A DNA stretch of 64,000 bases from Cellulomonas uda (GTDB lineage Bacteria > Actinomycetota > Actinomycetes > Actinomycetales > Cellulomonadaceae). Location: NCBI RefSeq assembly GCF_006538705.1, contig NZ_BJLP01000001.1, positions 1 to 64,000 on the forward strand. The letters are read 5' to 3'. A model generated the notes under the pieces. It was not told the DNA's origin, made no database searches, and was given only the letters and a program-made list of their open reading frames with translations. Of the stretch, positions 18,901 through 27,549 are shown piece by piece. Position 1 is the first letter of the stretch. Every line of letters starts with the position of its first letter. The translations under genes and the position numbers were made by a program.

Positions 18901-19734
18901 GCGCTGTCCGGGACGACGAACGGCGAGCTCGCGACGCAGGGCTTCCGCTCGCTCGAGCGGCGGGTCGGCAAGGAGCTGCACGACCTGGCGGAGGGCTCGG
19001 AGGAGAAGCGGATCACGTTCCCGGACACGCAGGCGCGCCCGGTGCCGGTGATCACGTCGCCCGAGTGGTCGGGCTCGGAGACGGGCGGGCGGCGGTACGC
19101 GCCGTTCACGCTCAACGTCGAGCGGCTCAAGCCGTGGCACACGCTCACGGGCCGGATGCACCTGTTCCTGGACCACGGCTGGATGAAGGACCTGGGCGAG
19201 GCGCTGCCGATCTACCGCCCGCCGCTCGACCTGCACCGCCTGCTGGGCGAGCCCGAGCTGGGCCCGGACGGCGCGAAGCAGGTCACGGTGCGCTTCCTGA
19301 CGCCGCACAACAAGTGGTCGATCCACTCGGAGTACCAGGACAACCTGCTGATGCTCTCGTTGTCCCGCGGTGGCCCGACGTGCTGGATGAGCCCCGCGGA
19401 CGCCGACGCGATCGGCGCGAAGGACAACGAGTGGGTGGAGTGCTCGAACGCGAACGGCATCTTCGTCGCGCGGGCGATCGTGTCGCACCGCATGCCCGAG
19501 GGGGTGGTGTTCGTGCACCACGCGCAGGAGCGCACGATCGACGTCCCGAAGACGGAGAAGACGCGCCGGCGCGGCGGCATCCACAACTCGGTGACCCGGC
19601 TGCTGGTCAAGCCGACGCACCTGATCGGGGGGTACGCGCAGCTGTCGTACGCGTTCAACTACCTCGGCCCGACGGGCAACCAGCGGGACATCGTCGCGAC
19701 GATCCGTCGTCGTTCGCAGGACGTCGAGTACTGA
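15970..19734 (+). CDS. narG: Respiratory nitrate reductase alpha subunit NarG
   Basis: Catalytic subunit reducing nitrate to nitrite with a bis-MGD molybdenum cofactor, on the cytoplasmic face of the membrane. 1254 residues, normal for the family. The FS0 [4Fe-4S] ligands are H62, C66, C70 (HGVNCTGSC) and C105; the molybdenum-ligand Asp region is YADLPVASPQMFGDQTD near residues 237-253. No twin-arginine signal, as expected for NarG. A Ser/Asp-rich insert near 430-450 (DAASSSDAASSDADTS) is unusual. First gene of narGHJI-narK; narH starts 13 bases after the stop. Start chosen at ATG 15970 from homology and the -10 element. Confidence 0.97.
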   Translation: MAEPHTPGLDGPASDVLLRAGRFFSRWDETDDGRAVFREGGRRGDVFYRDRWRHDKVVRSTHGVNCTGSCSWKVYVKDGIITWEAQQTDYPSVGPDRPEYEPRGCPRGAAFSWYTYSPTRVRYPYARGVLVEMYREAKARLGDPVEAWAQITGDPDRRRRYQQARGKGGLVRVSWDEAVEMVAAAHVHTIKTYGPDRCAGFSPIPAMSMVSHAVGTRFIQLIGGVMTSFYDWYADLPVASPQMFGDQTDVPESGDWWDATYLMMWGSNVPVTRTPDAHWMAEVRYRGTKVVSVSPDYADNTKFADEWLPAAAGTDGALAMAMGHVVLREYLVDRQVPFFRDYVSRYTDLPFLVTLEERDGAYVPGRFLRATDLSDEHATDPVTAPDAEGAAWQTVLLDATTGRPVVPNGSLGFRYTDSGEGRWNLDLEGVTPALSIRDAASSSDAASSDADTSPTAVEVLLPRFDDPGGAGAVQRRGVPVTRVDGHLVTTVYDLTLAHYGVGRDGLPGEWPAGYDDPTQGCTPAWQEQHTSVPADACTRIAREFATNAEKSGGRSMIIMGAGICQWFHGDATYRAILALLAFTGCFGRNGGGWAHYVGQEKCRPLTGWISLANALDWSRPPRTMTGTSYWYMHTDQWRFDGYAADELAWPMADGHLTGMHTADTIAASARAGWMPFYPQFDRNPLDLADEARAATEQGAAPDPAAHVAGQLKDGALRFAVEDVDAPENWPRTLVLWRSNLLGSSAKGDEYFLKYLLGTHSNVAAPEPTARPSDVTWRDDIPEGKLDLLVSADFRMTSTTMLSDVVLPAATWYEKHDLSSTDMHPFVHAFSPAIDPPWEARSDFDAFHLVARRFSELARTHLGVRHDLVSVPMQHDTPGEAPRDGGVGGDWRRGDAPAVPGVTMPVLQVVERDYTAIADKLGSLGPLASTLGFTVKNVTFRLEHEVERLARANGVMLGGAGDGRPALDTDVKLAEAILALSGTTNGELATQGFRSLERRVGKELHDLAEGSEEKRITFPDTQARPVPVITSPEWSGSETGGRRYAPFTLNVERLKPWHTLTGRMHLFLDHGWMKDLGEALPIYRPPLDLHRLLGEPELGPDGAKQVTVRFLTPHNKWSIHSEYQDNLLMLSLSRGGPTCWMSPADADAIGAKDNEWVECSNANGIFVARAIVSHRMPEGVVFVHHAQERTIDVPKTEKTRRRGGIHNSVTRLLVKPTHLIGGYAQLSYAFNYLGPTGNQRDIVATIRRRSQDVEY

Positions 19735-19747
19735 GGAGGACGACGAC

Positions 19748-21493
19748 ATGCGCGTGATGGCCCAGGTCGCCATGGTGATGAACCTCGACAAGTGCATCGG
19801 GTGCCACACCTGCTCGGTGACGTGCAAGCAGGCGTGGACGAACCGTGCCGGCGTCGAGTACGTGTGGTTCAACAACGTCGAGACCCGCCCCGGGCAGGGG
19901 TACCCGCGCCGGTACGAGGACCAGGACCGCTGGCGCGGCGGGTGGACGCTCAACAAGCGCGGACGTCTGACGCTGCGCACGGGCTCGCGCGGCAGGCGCC
20001 TGCTGTCGATCTTCGCCTCGCCCGTGCAGCCCGAGCTCAACGACTACTACGAGCCGTGGACGTACGACTACGAGCGTCTGGTCGAGGCGCCGCTGGGCGA
20101 CGACTTCCCCGTGGCGCGGCCGAAGTCGCTGATCACGGGCGAGGACACCAAGATCACGTGGTCGGCCAACTGGGACGACAACCTGGGCGGCACGCACGAG
20201 ATGGGTCACCTCGACCCGATCGTCGAGAAGGTGCGGCGCGAGTCGGAGGACAAGATCCGCTTCGAGCTCGAGCGGACGTTCATGTTCTACCTGCCGCGCA
20301 TCTGCGAGCACTGCCTCAACCCGTCGTGCATGGCGTCGTGCCCGTCGGGTGCGATCTACAAGCGCGCCGAGGACGGCATCGTGCTCGTCGACCAGGACCG
20401 CTGCCGCGGCTGGCGCCAGTGCGTGACGGGCTGCCCGTACAAGAAGATCTACTTCAACCACAAGACCGGCAAGGCCGAGAAGTGCACGTTCTGCTACCCG
20501 CGGCTCGAGGTCGGTCTGCCGACGGTGTGCGCGGAGACGTGCGTGGGCCGGCTGCGGTACATCGGGGTGTTCCTGTACGACGCGGACCGCGTGACGCAGG
20601 CCGCGTCGGTGCCCGACGAGAAGGACCTGTACGAGGCTCAGCTCGACCTGATGCTCGACCCGCAGGACCCCGCGGTCGTCGCGGCGGCGCGCGAGCAGGG
20701 CATCCCGGCGGACTGGATCGACGCGGCGCGGCGCAGCCCGGTGTACGCGCTCGCCAAGACGTACCGCGTGGCGCTGCCGCTGCACCCCGAGTACCGCACG
20801 ATGCCGATGGTCTGGTACGTCCCGCCGCTGTCGCCGGTGGTGGACCTGCTGCGTGAGCAGGGGCACGACGCCGAGGACCCGGGCACCCTGTTCGGCGCGA
20901 TCGAGGCGCTGCGCATCCCGGTGGAGTACCTCGCGGAGCTGTTCACCGCGGGCGACACCGAGATCGTCACGAACGTCCTCAAGCGGCTCGCGGCCATGCG
21001 CTCCTACCTGCGCGGCATCACGCTCGACGAGGGCGCCGACGAGTCGATCCCGAACGCCGTCGGCATGACGGGCCAGGCGATGTACGCGATGTACCGCCTG
21101 CTGGCGATCGCCAAGTACGACGAGCGCTACGTGATCCCCAAGGCGCACGAGGAACGGGGGCACGAGCTCGAGGAGCTGGGCTGCTCGCTCGACTACGACG
21201 AGGGCCCGGGCATGTACGAGTCGGCCGCGTTCGGCGAGGCGTCGGGCCGGCCGGTCCCGGTCGCGGTCGAGACGTTCCACGCGCTGCGCCAGCGCCAGAC
21301 GTCGGAGGGCATCGCGCCGTCCGACGAGATGCGCGGCCGGGTCAACCTCCTGAACTGGGACGGCGTCGGGACCCCGCCCGGGCTGTTCCCCCGCAAGGAC
21401 GGACCGCCGGAGAGCGCCGACGAGGCCATCGCCACCGAGGGTCGCGACGACCCGACGGACCACCCGGTGCGCGACGAGGAGGACGCCCGATGA
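19748..21493 (+). CDS. narH: Respiratory nitrate reductase beta subunit NarH
   Basis: Iron-sulphur electron-transfer subunit linking NarI haems to NarG. 581 residues. The first cysteine cluster is C16, C19, C22, C26 (CIGCHTCSVTC); a second and third follow (ICEHCLNPSCMASCP and CRGWRQCVTGCPYKK, where Trp replaces a cysteine to give the [3Fe-4S] centre), and a fourth is in CTFCYPRLEVGLPTVCAETC. GAGGAGG lies just before ATG 19748. Its stop overlaps narJ (ATGA). Confidence 0.97.
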   Translation: MRVMAQVAMVMNLDKCIGCHTCSVTCKQAWTNRAGVEYVWFNNVETRPGQGYPRRYEDQDRWRGGWTLNKRGRLTLRTGSRGRRLLSIFASPVQPELNDYYEPWTYDYERLVEAPLGDDFPVARPKSLITGEDTKITWSANWDDNLGGTHEMGHLDPIVEKVRRESEDKIRFELERTFMFYLPRICEHCLNPSCMASCPSGAIYKRAEDGIVLVDQDRCRGWRQCVTGCPYKKIYFNHKTGKAEKCTFCYPRLEVGLPTVCAETCVGRLRYIGVFLYDADRVTQAASVPDEKDLYEAQLDLMLDPQDPAVVAAAREQGIPADWIDAARRSPVYALAKTYRVALPLHPEYRTMPMVWYVPPLSPVVDLLREQGHDAEDPGTLFGAIEALRIPVEYLAELFTAGDTEIVTNVLKRLAAMRSYLRGITLDEGADESIPNAVGMTGQAMYAMYRLLAIAKYDERYVIPKAHEERGHELEELGCSLDYDEGPGMYESAAFGEASGRPVPVAVETFHALRQRQTSEGIAPSDEMRGRVNLLNWDGVGTPPGLFPRKDGPPESADEAIATEGRDDPTDHPVRDEEDAR

Positions 21494-22173
21494 GGCTGCG
21501 CACCCGCCGCTCGTCGGCCACGTCGACGAGCGCGCTCCCGGGCGCGGCCACGCGCGTCGTGCACCAGGTGGCGTCCTGGTGCCTCGCGTACCCGGACGAG
21601 GCGCTCGTCGAGCGCCTGCCGCTGCTCGCCGCCGCGGTCGACGAGCTGGGCGGCGGCCGGGCGCGCGACGGGTTGCGCACGTTCCTGGACCACGCGACCA
21701 CGACGCCCCTGCCGTGCCTGCAGTCGGACTACGTGCACCTGTTCGACCTGTCCCGCAAGCAGGCCCTGTACCTGTCGTACTGGACGGACGGCGACACGCG
21801 CCGCCGCGGTGAGGTGCTCGCCGCGTTCAAGGAGCGCTACCGCGCGTCGGGCTTCCTGGTGGACACCCGCGGGGAGCTGCCCGACCACCTGCCGCTCGTG
21901 CTGGAGTACGCGGCGCTCGCGGACCCCGACGACGGTGCGGCGCTGCTGCAGGAGTACCGCGCGAGCCTCGAGCTCACCCGGTTCGCGCTGATCGAGGCGG
22001 GCACGCCGTACGCGGGCCTGCTCGAGGCGGTGTGCGCCACGCTGCCCGGCCCGTCGCCCGCCGACAAGGCGGCCGTGCACCGCATGGCGTCGGCGGGCCC
22101 ACCCACCGAGAGCGTCGGTCTCGACGCGGCCGACCCGCGGCTGCTGCCGCTCACCGAGTCCGGGAGGTCCTGA
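21490..22173 (+). CDS. narJ: Nitrate reductase assembly chaperone NarJ
   Basis: Dedicated chaperone for molybdenum-cofactor insertion into NarG before membrane attachment. 227 residues of the all-helical TorD/NarJ type, with the conserved core YVHLFDLSRKQALYLSYW near 80 and RRGEVLAAFKERYRASGF. ATG 21490 overlaps the narH stop by 4 bases and its own stop shares a base with the narI ATG, so the operon is tightly coupled. Confidence 0.94.
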   Translation: MRLRTRRSSATSTSALPGAATRVVHQVASWCLAYPDEALVERLPLLAAAVDELGGGRARDGLRTFLDHATTTPLPCLQSDYVHLFDLSRKQALYLSYWTDGDTRRRGEVLAAFKERYRASGFLVDTRGELPDHLPLVLEYAALADPDDGAALLQEYRASLELTRFALIEAGTPYAGLLEAVCATLPGPSPADKAAVHRMASAGPPTESVGLDAADPRLLPLTESGRS

Positions 22174-22931
22174 TGGACGTCGTCCTGTGGGGTGTGCTGC
22201 CCTACCTCGTCGTCGTGACGTTCGTCGGCGGCCTCGTCTGGCGGTACCGGTACGACCAGTTCGGCTGGACCACGCGCTCGTCGCAGCTGTACGAGTCGCG
22301 GCTGCTGCGCATCGGCTCGCCGCTGTTCCACTTCGGTCTGCTGTTCGTGATCGTCGGGCACGTCGTCGGGCTGCTGATCCCCGAGTCGTGGACGGACGCG
22401 GTGGGCGTCGACCAGGAGACGTACCACGCCGGTGCGCTGTGGATCGGGTCGGTCGCGGGGATCTGCACGCTCACCGGCATCGTGATCCTGATCGTGCGGC
22501 GCCGGCGCACCGGTCCGGTCTTCATGGCGACGACGCGCAACGACAAGCTCATGTACGCGGCGCTGGTGTTCGCGATCTGCACGGGGCTCGCGACGACCGT
22601 GATCGCCTTCTCTCAGGGCCACGACACGCACGACTACCGCACGTCCGTCTCGGTGTGGTTCCGCTCGCTGTTCACGCTGCGGCCCGACGTCGACGCCATG
22701 GCGGCCGCGCCGCTGCAGTTCCACCTGCACGTGCTCCTCGGGCTCGCGCTGATCCTGCTGTTCCCGTTCACGCGGCTCGTGCACGCGTTCACCGCACCCC
22801 TGCACTACCTGTTCCGCCCGTACGTGGTCTACCGCAGCCGTGACCGCCGTCCCACGCCCGGTGCGTCCGCGCCGCGGCGCGGGTGGGACCCCGTCGGCAC
22901 GCGCGACCGCGACACCTCCACCCACCGCTGA
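22173..22931 (+). CDS. narI: Respiratory nitrate reductase gamma subunit NarI (cytochrome b)
   Basis: Membrane cytochrome b that oxidises quinol and passes electrons to NarH. 252 residues with five hydrophobic helices. Haem-ligand histidines are visible in SPLFHFGLLFVIVGHVVGL (helix 2) and FHLHVLLGLALIL with LVHAF (helix 5). The C-terminal tail of about 25 residues is Arg/Pro-rich. ATG 22173 overlaps the narJ TGA by one base, behind GGGAGG. Confidence 0.95.
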   Translation: MDVVLWGVLPYLVVVTFVGGLVWRYRYDQFGWTTRSSQLYESRLLRIGSPLFHFGLLFVIVGHVVGLLIPESWTDAVGVDQETYHAGALWIGSVAGICTLTGIVILIVRRRRTGPVFMATTRNDKLMYAALVFAICTGLATTVIAFSQGHDTHDYRTSVSVWFRSLFTLRPDVDAMAAAPLQFHLHVLLGLALILLFPFTRLVHAFTAPLHYLFRPYVVYRSRDRRPTPGASAPRRGWDPVGTRDRDTSTHR

Positions 22932-22957
22932 CGACCCCTGCGACCGGGAGCCGGCTC

Positions 22958-24181
22958 ATGAGCACCTCGACGACGAGCGCCGCCACCACCGCGACCACCC
23001 AGGGCCGCGCGCGCAACCTCGCGCTCGCGACCTGGGCGTTCGCCATCACGTTCTGGGCCTGGGCGGTCGTCGGACCGCTCGCGGTCCGGTACACCGAGCA
23101 GCTCGGGCTCTCGGCGAGCCAGAAGTCGCTGCTCGTCGCGACGCCCGTGCTCGTGGGTGCGGTGGGGCGGATCCCGGTCGGGGCGCTCACCGACCGCTAC
23201 GGCGGGCGCGTCATGCTCTCGGTGCTGTGCGTCGCGTCGGTGCCGCCCGTGCTGCTCGTCGCGTGGGCCGGTGAGCGCGAGTCCTACGCGCTGCTGCTCG
23301 TGTTCGGCTTCCTGCTCGGCATCGCGGGCACGTCGTTCGCGGCGGGCGTGCCCTTCGTCAACGCCTGGTACGAGCCCGCGCGGCGCGGCTTCGCGACGGG
23401 CGTGTTCGGTGCGGGCATGGGCGGCACGGCGCTGTCGGCGTTCTTCACGCCGCGGTTCGTCGAGTGGTTCGGGTACGTCACCGCGCACGTGATCCTCGCG
23501 GTCGCGCTCGCGGTCACGGGCGCGGTGGTCTGGCTGCTCGCGCGGGACGCGCCGGGCTGGACCCCCAGCACGCAGGCGGTCCTGCCGAAGCTCGCGGCGG
23601 CCGTGCGGCTCGGTGTCACGTGGCAGATGTCGTTCTTGTACGCCGTGACGTTCGGCGGGTTCGTCGCGTTCTCCACCTACCTGCCGACGTACCTCAAGGA
23701 CGTCTACGACTTCGACCTCGCGGGCGCGGGCACGCGGACCGCGGGGTTCGCGATCGCGGCCGTGGTCGCCCGCCCGATCGGCGGGGTGCTCTCGGACCGC
23801 ACGCACCCCAAGCTCGTCGTCGTCACGTCCCTCGCGGGTGCCGCCGCGTGCGCGGTCGTCATGGCGCTGAAGCCCGCCCCGGAGATCCCCGCGGGTGCCG
23901 TCTTCGTCCTCATGGCGTTCTTCCTGGGCCTCGGTGCGGGTGGCGTGTTCGCGTGGGTCGCACGGCGGGCACCCGCCGACCGCGTCGGTGCGGTCACGGG
24001 CGTCGTCGGCGCCGCCGGCGGGCTGGGCGGGTACTTCCCGCCGCTCGTCATGGGGGCGACGTACGACGAGGCCGCGCACTCCTACACCGTCGGGCTGGTG
24101 CTGCTCGTGCTGACCGCGCTGCTCGCGCTCGGCTACACGCTGTGGCGGCTGCCGCGCGAGGACCGCACGCCTCCGGCGTGA
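22958..24181 (+). CDS. narK: Nitrate/nitrite transporter NarK (MFS, NNP family)
   Basis: Takes up nitrate and/or exports nitrite. 407 residues, about 12 helices, within the NNP branch of the major facilitator superfamily: loop GALTDRYGGRVML after helix 2 and the Gly-rich nitrate-signature-like helix FGAGMGGTALSAFFTPRF. GGGAG lies before ATG 22958. It follows narI by 26 bases on the same strand, so it is probably the last gene of the nar operon, coupling transport to respiration. Confidence 0.93.
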   Translation: MSTSTTSAATTATTQGRARNLALATWAFAITFWAWAVVGPLAVRYTEQLGLSASQKSLLVATPVLVGAVGRIPVGALTDRYGGRVMLSVLCVASVPPVLLVAWAGERESYALLLVFGFLLGIAGTSFAAGVPFVNAWYEPARRGFATGVFGAGMGGTALSAFFTPRFVEWFGYVTAHVILAVALAVTGAVVWLLARDAPGWTPSTQAVLPKLAAAVRLGVTWQMSFLYAVTFGGFVAFSTYLPTYLKDVYDFDLAGAGTRTAGFAIAAVVARPIGGVLSDRTHPKLVVVTSLAGAAACAVVMALKPAPEIPAGAVFVLMAFFLGLGAGGVFAWVARRAPADRVGAVTGVVGAAGGLGGYFPPLVMGATYDEAAHSYTVGLVLLVLTALLALGYTLWRLPREDRTPPA

Positions 24182-24284
24182 CCTGACGCGGCTCCCGGAC
24201 ACCCCTCGGGGGCCGCTCGGCCGCCCGGTAGTCTGACCCCGCTCGGGCGGTCCGGGCCTCCACGGTGGACAGGAATCTCACGGC

Positions 24285-25229
24285 GTGCCCTCCCTACGCG
24301 CGATACGCAACCTTCACTTCGTCGGCCGACGGACGGACAAGGGCCGCATCGGCTGGTTGCGGGAGCTGACGGCCGGCGCGGGCCAGAGCAACGTCTTCAA
24401 CGTCTCGGTGGTCCGCATCGGATCGCGGCTGCACGTCGCGTGGCGTGCGCTGCCGCACCCCGGGGCGCAGCGGCCGTTCCGCTCGTACTACACGTCGGTC
24501 GACCTGGACGGCGCGAACCCGGCCGAGATCGTCGACCTCACCGCGCACGGCGCCGCGCACGGCGTCACGGTCGTGGCCGACCCCAAGCTGTTCGTCGTGA
24601 GCGGCCGCGCGTACGTCACGTTCAACACCGGATCGGTCAAGGGCGAGGCGAAGAACGACATCTACGTCATGCGCGTCGCGCCCGAGCTGTGCCCGCCGCA
24701 GCGCTGCGTCGTGCACAAGCGTCGCCGGCAGGAGAAGAACTGGGTGTTCTTCGTGCACCCCGACGGCGGGATCGGCGTGGTCTACCAGGTCGAGCCGCTC
24801 ATCCTGCTCAAGCACACGGGCGGGACGCTCGGGCGCGACGAGGACCTCAAGTTCTGGCGCCTGCCCCCCGCCGCCGAGCCGCGGCCCGTCCACCTGCACG
24901 CGCTCGGCACGCCGCTGTACCGCGAGGGGAACAAGTACTACGGGATCGTGCACGAGAAGCGACGCATCATGGGCCGCCTGCTCTACATGGGCCGCCCCGC
25001 GACGTTCACCGACCTGGGCCGGCCCGAGGCGACGGTCCGCCTGGGCCGCCGCCGGTTCGTCCACTCGTGGTCGTCGCTGCTCCCGCACCGCCGCCGGCAC
25101 AACCCGCGCCTGTTCTCCGCCACGTACTTCTCCGGCATCACCAAGGTCGGCGGCGAGTTCCTGCTCGGGTACGGCATCAACGACAAGAAGCCCGGAATCG
25201 TGAAGGCGAGCCAGAAGCTGTGGAGCTGA
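24285..25229 (+). CDS. Conserved hypothetical protein, possibly a beta-propeller fold
   Basis: 314 residues without signal or membrane segment. The pattern is alternating strands with repeated features (RLHVAWRALPH, RAYVTFNTGS, NKYYGIVHEKRR, RLFSATYFSGI, EFLLGYGINDKK), which recalls five-bladed propellers of glycoside-hydrolase or sugar-binding type, but no catalytic motif is certain. GTG 24285 is the only early start with homologous-looking sequence after it. A truncated gene starts inside its last codons, so it once belonged to an operon, perhaps for surface polysaccharide. Function not recognised. Confidence 0.6.
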   Translation: MPSLRAIRNLHFVGRRTDKGRIGWLRELTAGAGQSNVFNVSVVRIGSRLHVAWRALPHPGAQRPFRSYYTSVDLDGANPAEIVDLTAHGAAHGVTVVADPKLFVVSGRAYVTFNTGSVKGEAKNDIYVMRVAPELCPPQRCVVHKRRRQEKNWVFFVHPDGGIGVVYQVEPLILLKHTGGTLGRDEDLKFWRLPPAAEPRPVHLHALGTPLYREGNKYYGIVHEKRRIMGRLLYMGRPATFTDLGRPEATVRLGRRRFVHSWSSLLPHRRRHNPRLFSATYFSGITKVGGEFLLGYGINDKKPGIVKASQKLWS

Positions 25230-25276
25230 GGACGTTCTACTGGGACGCGACCAAGAACGGCACGAGCACCGTGTGA
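25220..25276 (+). pseudogene. 5' stub of a gene cut off by the transposon
   Basis: GTG 25220 overlaps the end of the preceding gene (stop at 25227-25229) in the usual coupled manner and opens a frame reading VELRTFYWDATKNGTSTV. It then hits TGA at 25274-25276, exactly where the transposon end begins. The stub resembles the start of a sugar- or sulfo-modifying transferase, but 18 residues are too few to name it. No continuation is found beyond the island. Confidence 0.5.
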
Positions 25277-25323
25277 CTTTCGCCGGTGCGTGGCGGGGTG
25301 CTGGTGCTGATGGATGGCGGTGT

Positions 25324-26142
25324 CTAGGTCGTCCCGATGACGAGGGTGCTGGCTGCGGCTTCGACGACGTCGTTGGTGATGGTCTGCAGCTCGTTGATCT
25401 TCAGGACGCGTTCGATCTGGGGGAAGAGTCGCTCCAGGAGGCGGAAGTTGCCGCGGGTGATGCGGCTGATCGCGGCGATGGTCTGGGCGTCGGTGAAGTC
25501 GTCGGCGTTAAGGGTCTTGCCGAGGGCACGCCAGTGGCGTTGGAGGACGAACAGCAGCTCGTCGGTGCTCAGGGGCCGGTACTGATGGGCGAAGCCGACG
25601 CGGCTGTAGAACTGGGGGTAGTGGCTGAACTGCTTCTCCAGGCCCGGCATGCCGATGAGGATCAGGGCTATCTGGTCGCGGTCGTACCGGTCGCGTAGGA
25701 GCTCGAGCGCGGTGGGGCTGAGGCGTTCGGACTCGTCGACGATGACGAGCTGGACGTAGTTGGTGGGGCGCCGGGTGCCCCACCGGTCAAGGGGGATGCG
25801 GCCCGGGACTTCGACGTGCTGCTGGATGCAGATGCTGGTGCGCGTGATGATGCGGTCCAACTCCTCGCGCAGCAGCCGCGGGGTGACCAGGACCCCGGGT
25901 GTGTACAGGGCGGTGCGGTTCTTGGCCAGGGCGGCGTAGATCTTGGCGTCGTCCTCGCAGCGCGGGCCCCAGTCGGCGAGCAGCTCGTGCGCTTGGTCCC
26001 AGTGGGCGTAGCGGCGCGCGGAGACGGTCTTGCCGACCCCGGCCGGGCCGAAGCACAGCCCGATGGTGCGACTGCGCCGGACGGAGTCGGCGAACTCGGT
26101 GAAGCGGCGGTGCTCCTTGGTGACGATGAAGCGTTCGCTCAC
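25324..26142 (-). CDS. TniB-like AAA+ ATPase of the transposon
   Basis: 272 residues. Helper ATPase that selects target DNA and activates the DDE transposase. Walker A GPAGVGKT lies at about 32-39, Walker B in VQLVIVDESERL at about 130-140, and sensor-type IALILIGMPGLEKQ follows, as in TniB, TnsC-like and IS21 IstB families. GTG 26142 overlaps the transposase stop (GTGA), so it is translated from the same message. Confidence 0.88.
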   Translation of the reverse strand: MSERFIVTKEHRRFTEFADSVRRSRTIGLCFGPAGVGKTVSARRYAHWDQAHELLADWGPRCEDDAKIYAALAKNRTALYTPGVLVTPRLLREELDRIITRTSICIQQHVEVPGRIPLDRWGTRRPTNYVQLVIVDESERLSPTALELLRDRYDRDQIALILIGMPGLEKQFSHYPQFYSRVGFAHQYRPLSTDELLFVLQRHWRALGKTLNADDFTDAQTIAAISRITRGNFRLLERLFPQIERVLKINELQTITNDVVEAAASTLVIGTT

Positions 26143-27542
26143 CTCAGGTCCTCCTTGTAGACCTTGAGCCGCGCCGAGCCCTGTGTCCGTGGCGGCAGCG
26201 GTCTGGTCGGGACCTCAGGGCTGTGGGCCGCGACCACGGCAATCCGCTCGTTGATGGCTCGGCGCAGGGCGCGGCGACGGGCGTTGCGGGCGGTCTGGAC
26301 GTCCTTGAGGCTGATCTGCTGCGCGTGGTGGTCCTGGTCGACGGCGGTGCACAGGAACCGGTCGTGGTCGAAGACGCGGATCTCGGTGATGTCTCTGGGG
26401 TCGTAGCGGATGACCACGGGGCGCCCGACGAAGCCGGCGAGGGTCGGTGAGACGTAGCGCATGCCCTGGAAGTGGATGCCGTCGCGGCGCACCGTCCTGG
26501 ATCGGGCGACGGTCAGCAGCAGCCCATCCAGGGCCTGGAGGGTGTCGGGAAGGCGTGGCAGCCAGCCGTCGGCGATCCACGCCGACCGCGGCGCGACGCC
26601 GAGCTCGCTGTGGGCCCGGCCGTTGTAGTCCAGGACGAACGCCCCGACGGCGGCGTCGAGGTCGGCCAAGGACAGGGCTGGCGTGGGCCAGCGCTCCCCG
26701 CCACTGCGGAGGTGTCCGGGCAGGGTCGTGAGCAGCTCGGTGTTGACCGTGCCGAAGAAGCGCTCGACCTTGCCCCGGCCTTGGGGTCTCGCGACGGCGG
26801 AGTGGATCAGGCGGACGTGCAGGTCGACCGCGGTGCGGGCCAGTTGGTCGCTGGTGAAGTCCGACCCGTGATCGACGTACAGCGCCTCGGGGATGCCGCA
26901 CATCGGCCATCGCGGGTCGGTCTTGGGCCAGATCGCCTGCCGCAGCGCCAGGGCGGTGTGCATCGTCGACGGCGCACCGAAGAAGACCGTGTACCCGCAG
27001 ATCGCGCGGGAGCAGTCGTCCATCACCACGGTCAGCCACGGCCGGGCCGGCTTGCCGTCCGTGCCGGCGAGCACGATGTCCAGCAAGGTGTGGTCGGCCT
27101 GCCACATCGCGTTGGGGTGGTCGGCCGTGCGCCGCAAGGCGAGCTCGTACTTGTCCCGGTAGGAGGCTGGTCCCTCGAGGGCGAGGGTGACCATGCCGGG
27201 GTCCAGTGCGGTGATGATCGATCGGACGACGCCGTAGGACGGGACTGGCCACCCGGTGCCGGCGCAGACCTTCACCACCGTCCGGTGGATCGCGGCGATT
27301 GGTGGGCGGGGTCGGGTCAGTCCGAGCCCTTCGATCAGGGCGATGAGGTCCGCCGGTAGGCGATGCCCGCCGGCGTCCGCCCGCGGCAGTCGGCTCAGGG
27401 CCGGCAGGCCGCCGGCGCGGTAGCGGGCATGCCAGCGTTCCAGCGTGCGCACGCCCAGGCCGTGGTGGCGGGCCAGCGCGGCGAGCGGGACCTGGTCCTC
27501 GACATGTAGCCGCAGGATCTGCCACCTCCCGTCCGCGTCCAC
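26139..27542 (-). CDS. DDE transposase (TniA/Mu-type integrase core)
   Basis: 467 residues. An N-terminal helix-turn-helix (about 18-45, LAALARHHGLGVRTLERW) for end binding precedes an integrase catalytic core with D150 (WQADHTLLD), D224 (YVDHGSDF) and E260 (GRGKVERFFG); the last two are 35 residues apart, the classical DD35E spacing. A C-terminal Mu-transposase-like beta domain follows (SPTLAGFVGRPVVIRYDP). All catalytic residues are intact. GTG 27542 lies just after the resolvase stop. Confidence 0.92.
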   Translation of the reverse strand: MDADGRWQILRLHVEDQVPLAALARHHGLGVRTLERWHARYRAGGLPALSRLPRADAGGHRLPADLIALIEGLGLTRPRPPIAAIHRTVVKVCAGTGWPVPSYGVVRSIITALDPGMVTLALEGPASYRDKYELALRRTADHPNAMWQADHTLLDIVLAGTDGKPARPWLTVVMDDCSRAICGYTVFFGAPSTMHTALALRQAIWPKTDPRWPMCGIPEALYVDHGSDFTSDQLARTAVDLHVRLIHSAVARPQGRGKVERFFGTVNTELLTTLPGHLRSGGERWPTPALSLADLDAAVGAFVLDYNGRAHSELGVAPRSAWIADGWLPRLPDTLQALDGLLLTVARSRTVRRDGIHFQGMRYVSPTLAGFVGRPVVIRYDPRDITEIRVFDHDRFLCTAVDQDHHAQQISLKDVQTARNARRRALRRAINERIAVVAAHSPEVPTRPLPPRTQGSARLKVYKEDLR

Positions 27543-27549
27543 GACCGGC

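Noticed and set aside
24182-24284. Riboswitch or attenuator before the 314-residue protein
   Set aside because: Only a weak GC-rich hairpin is visible and no known riboswitch core.
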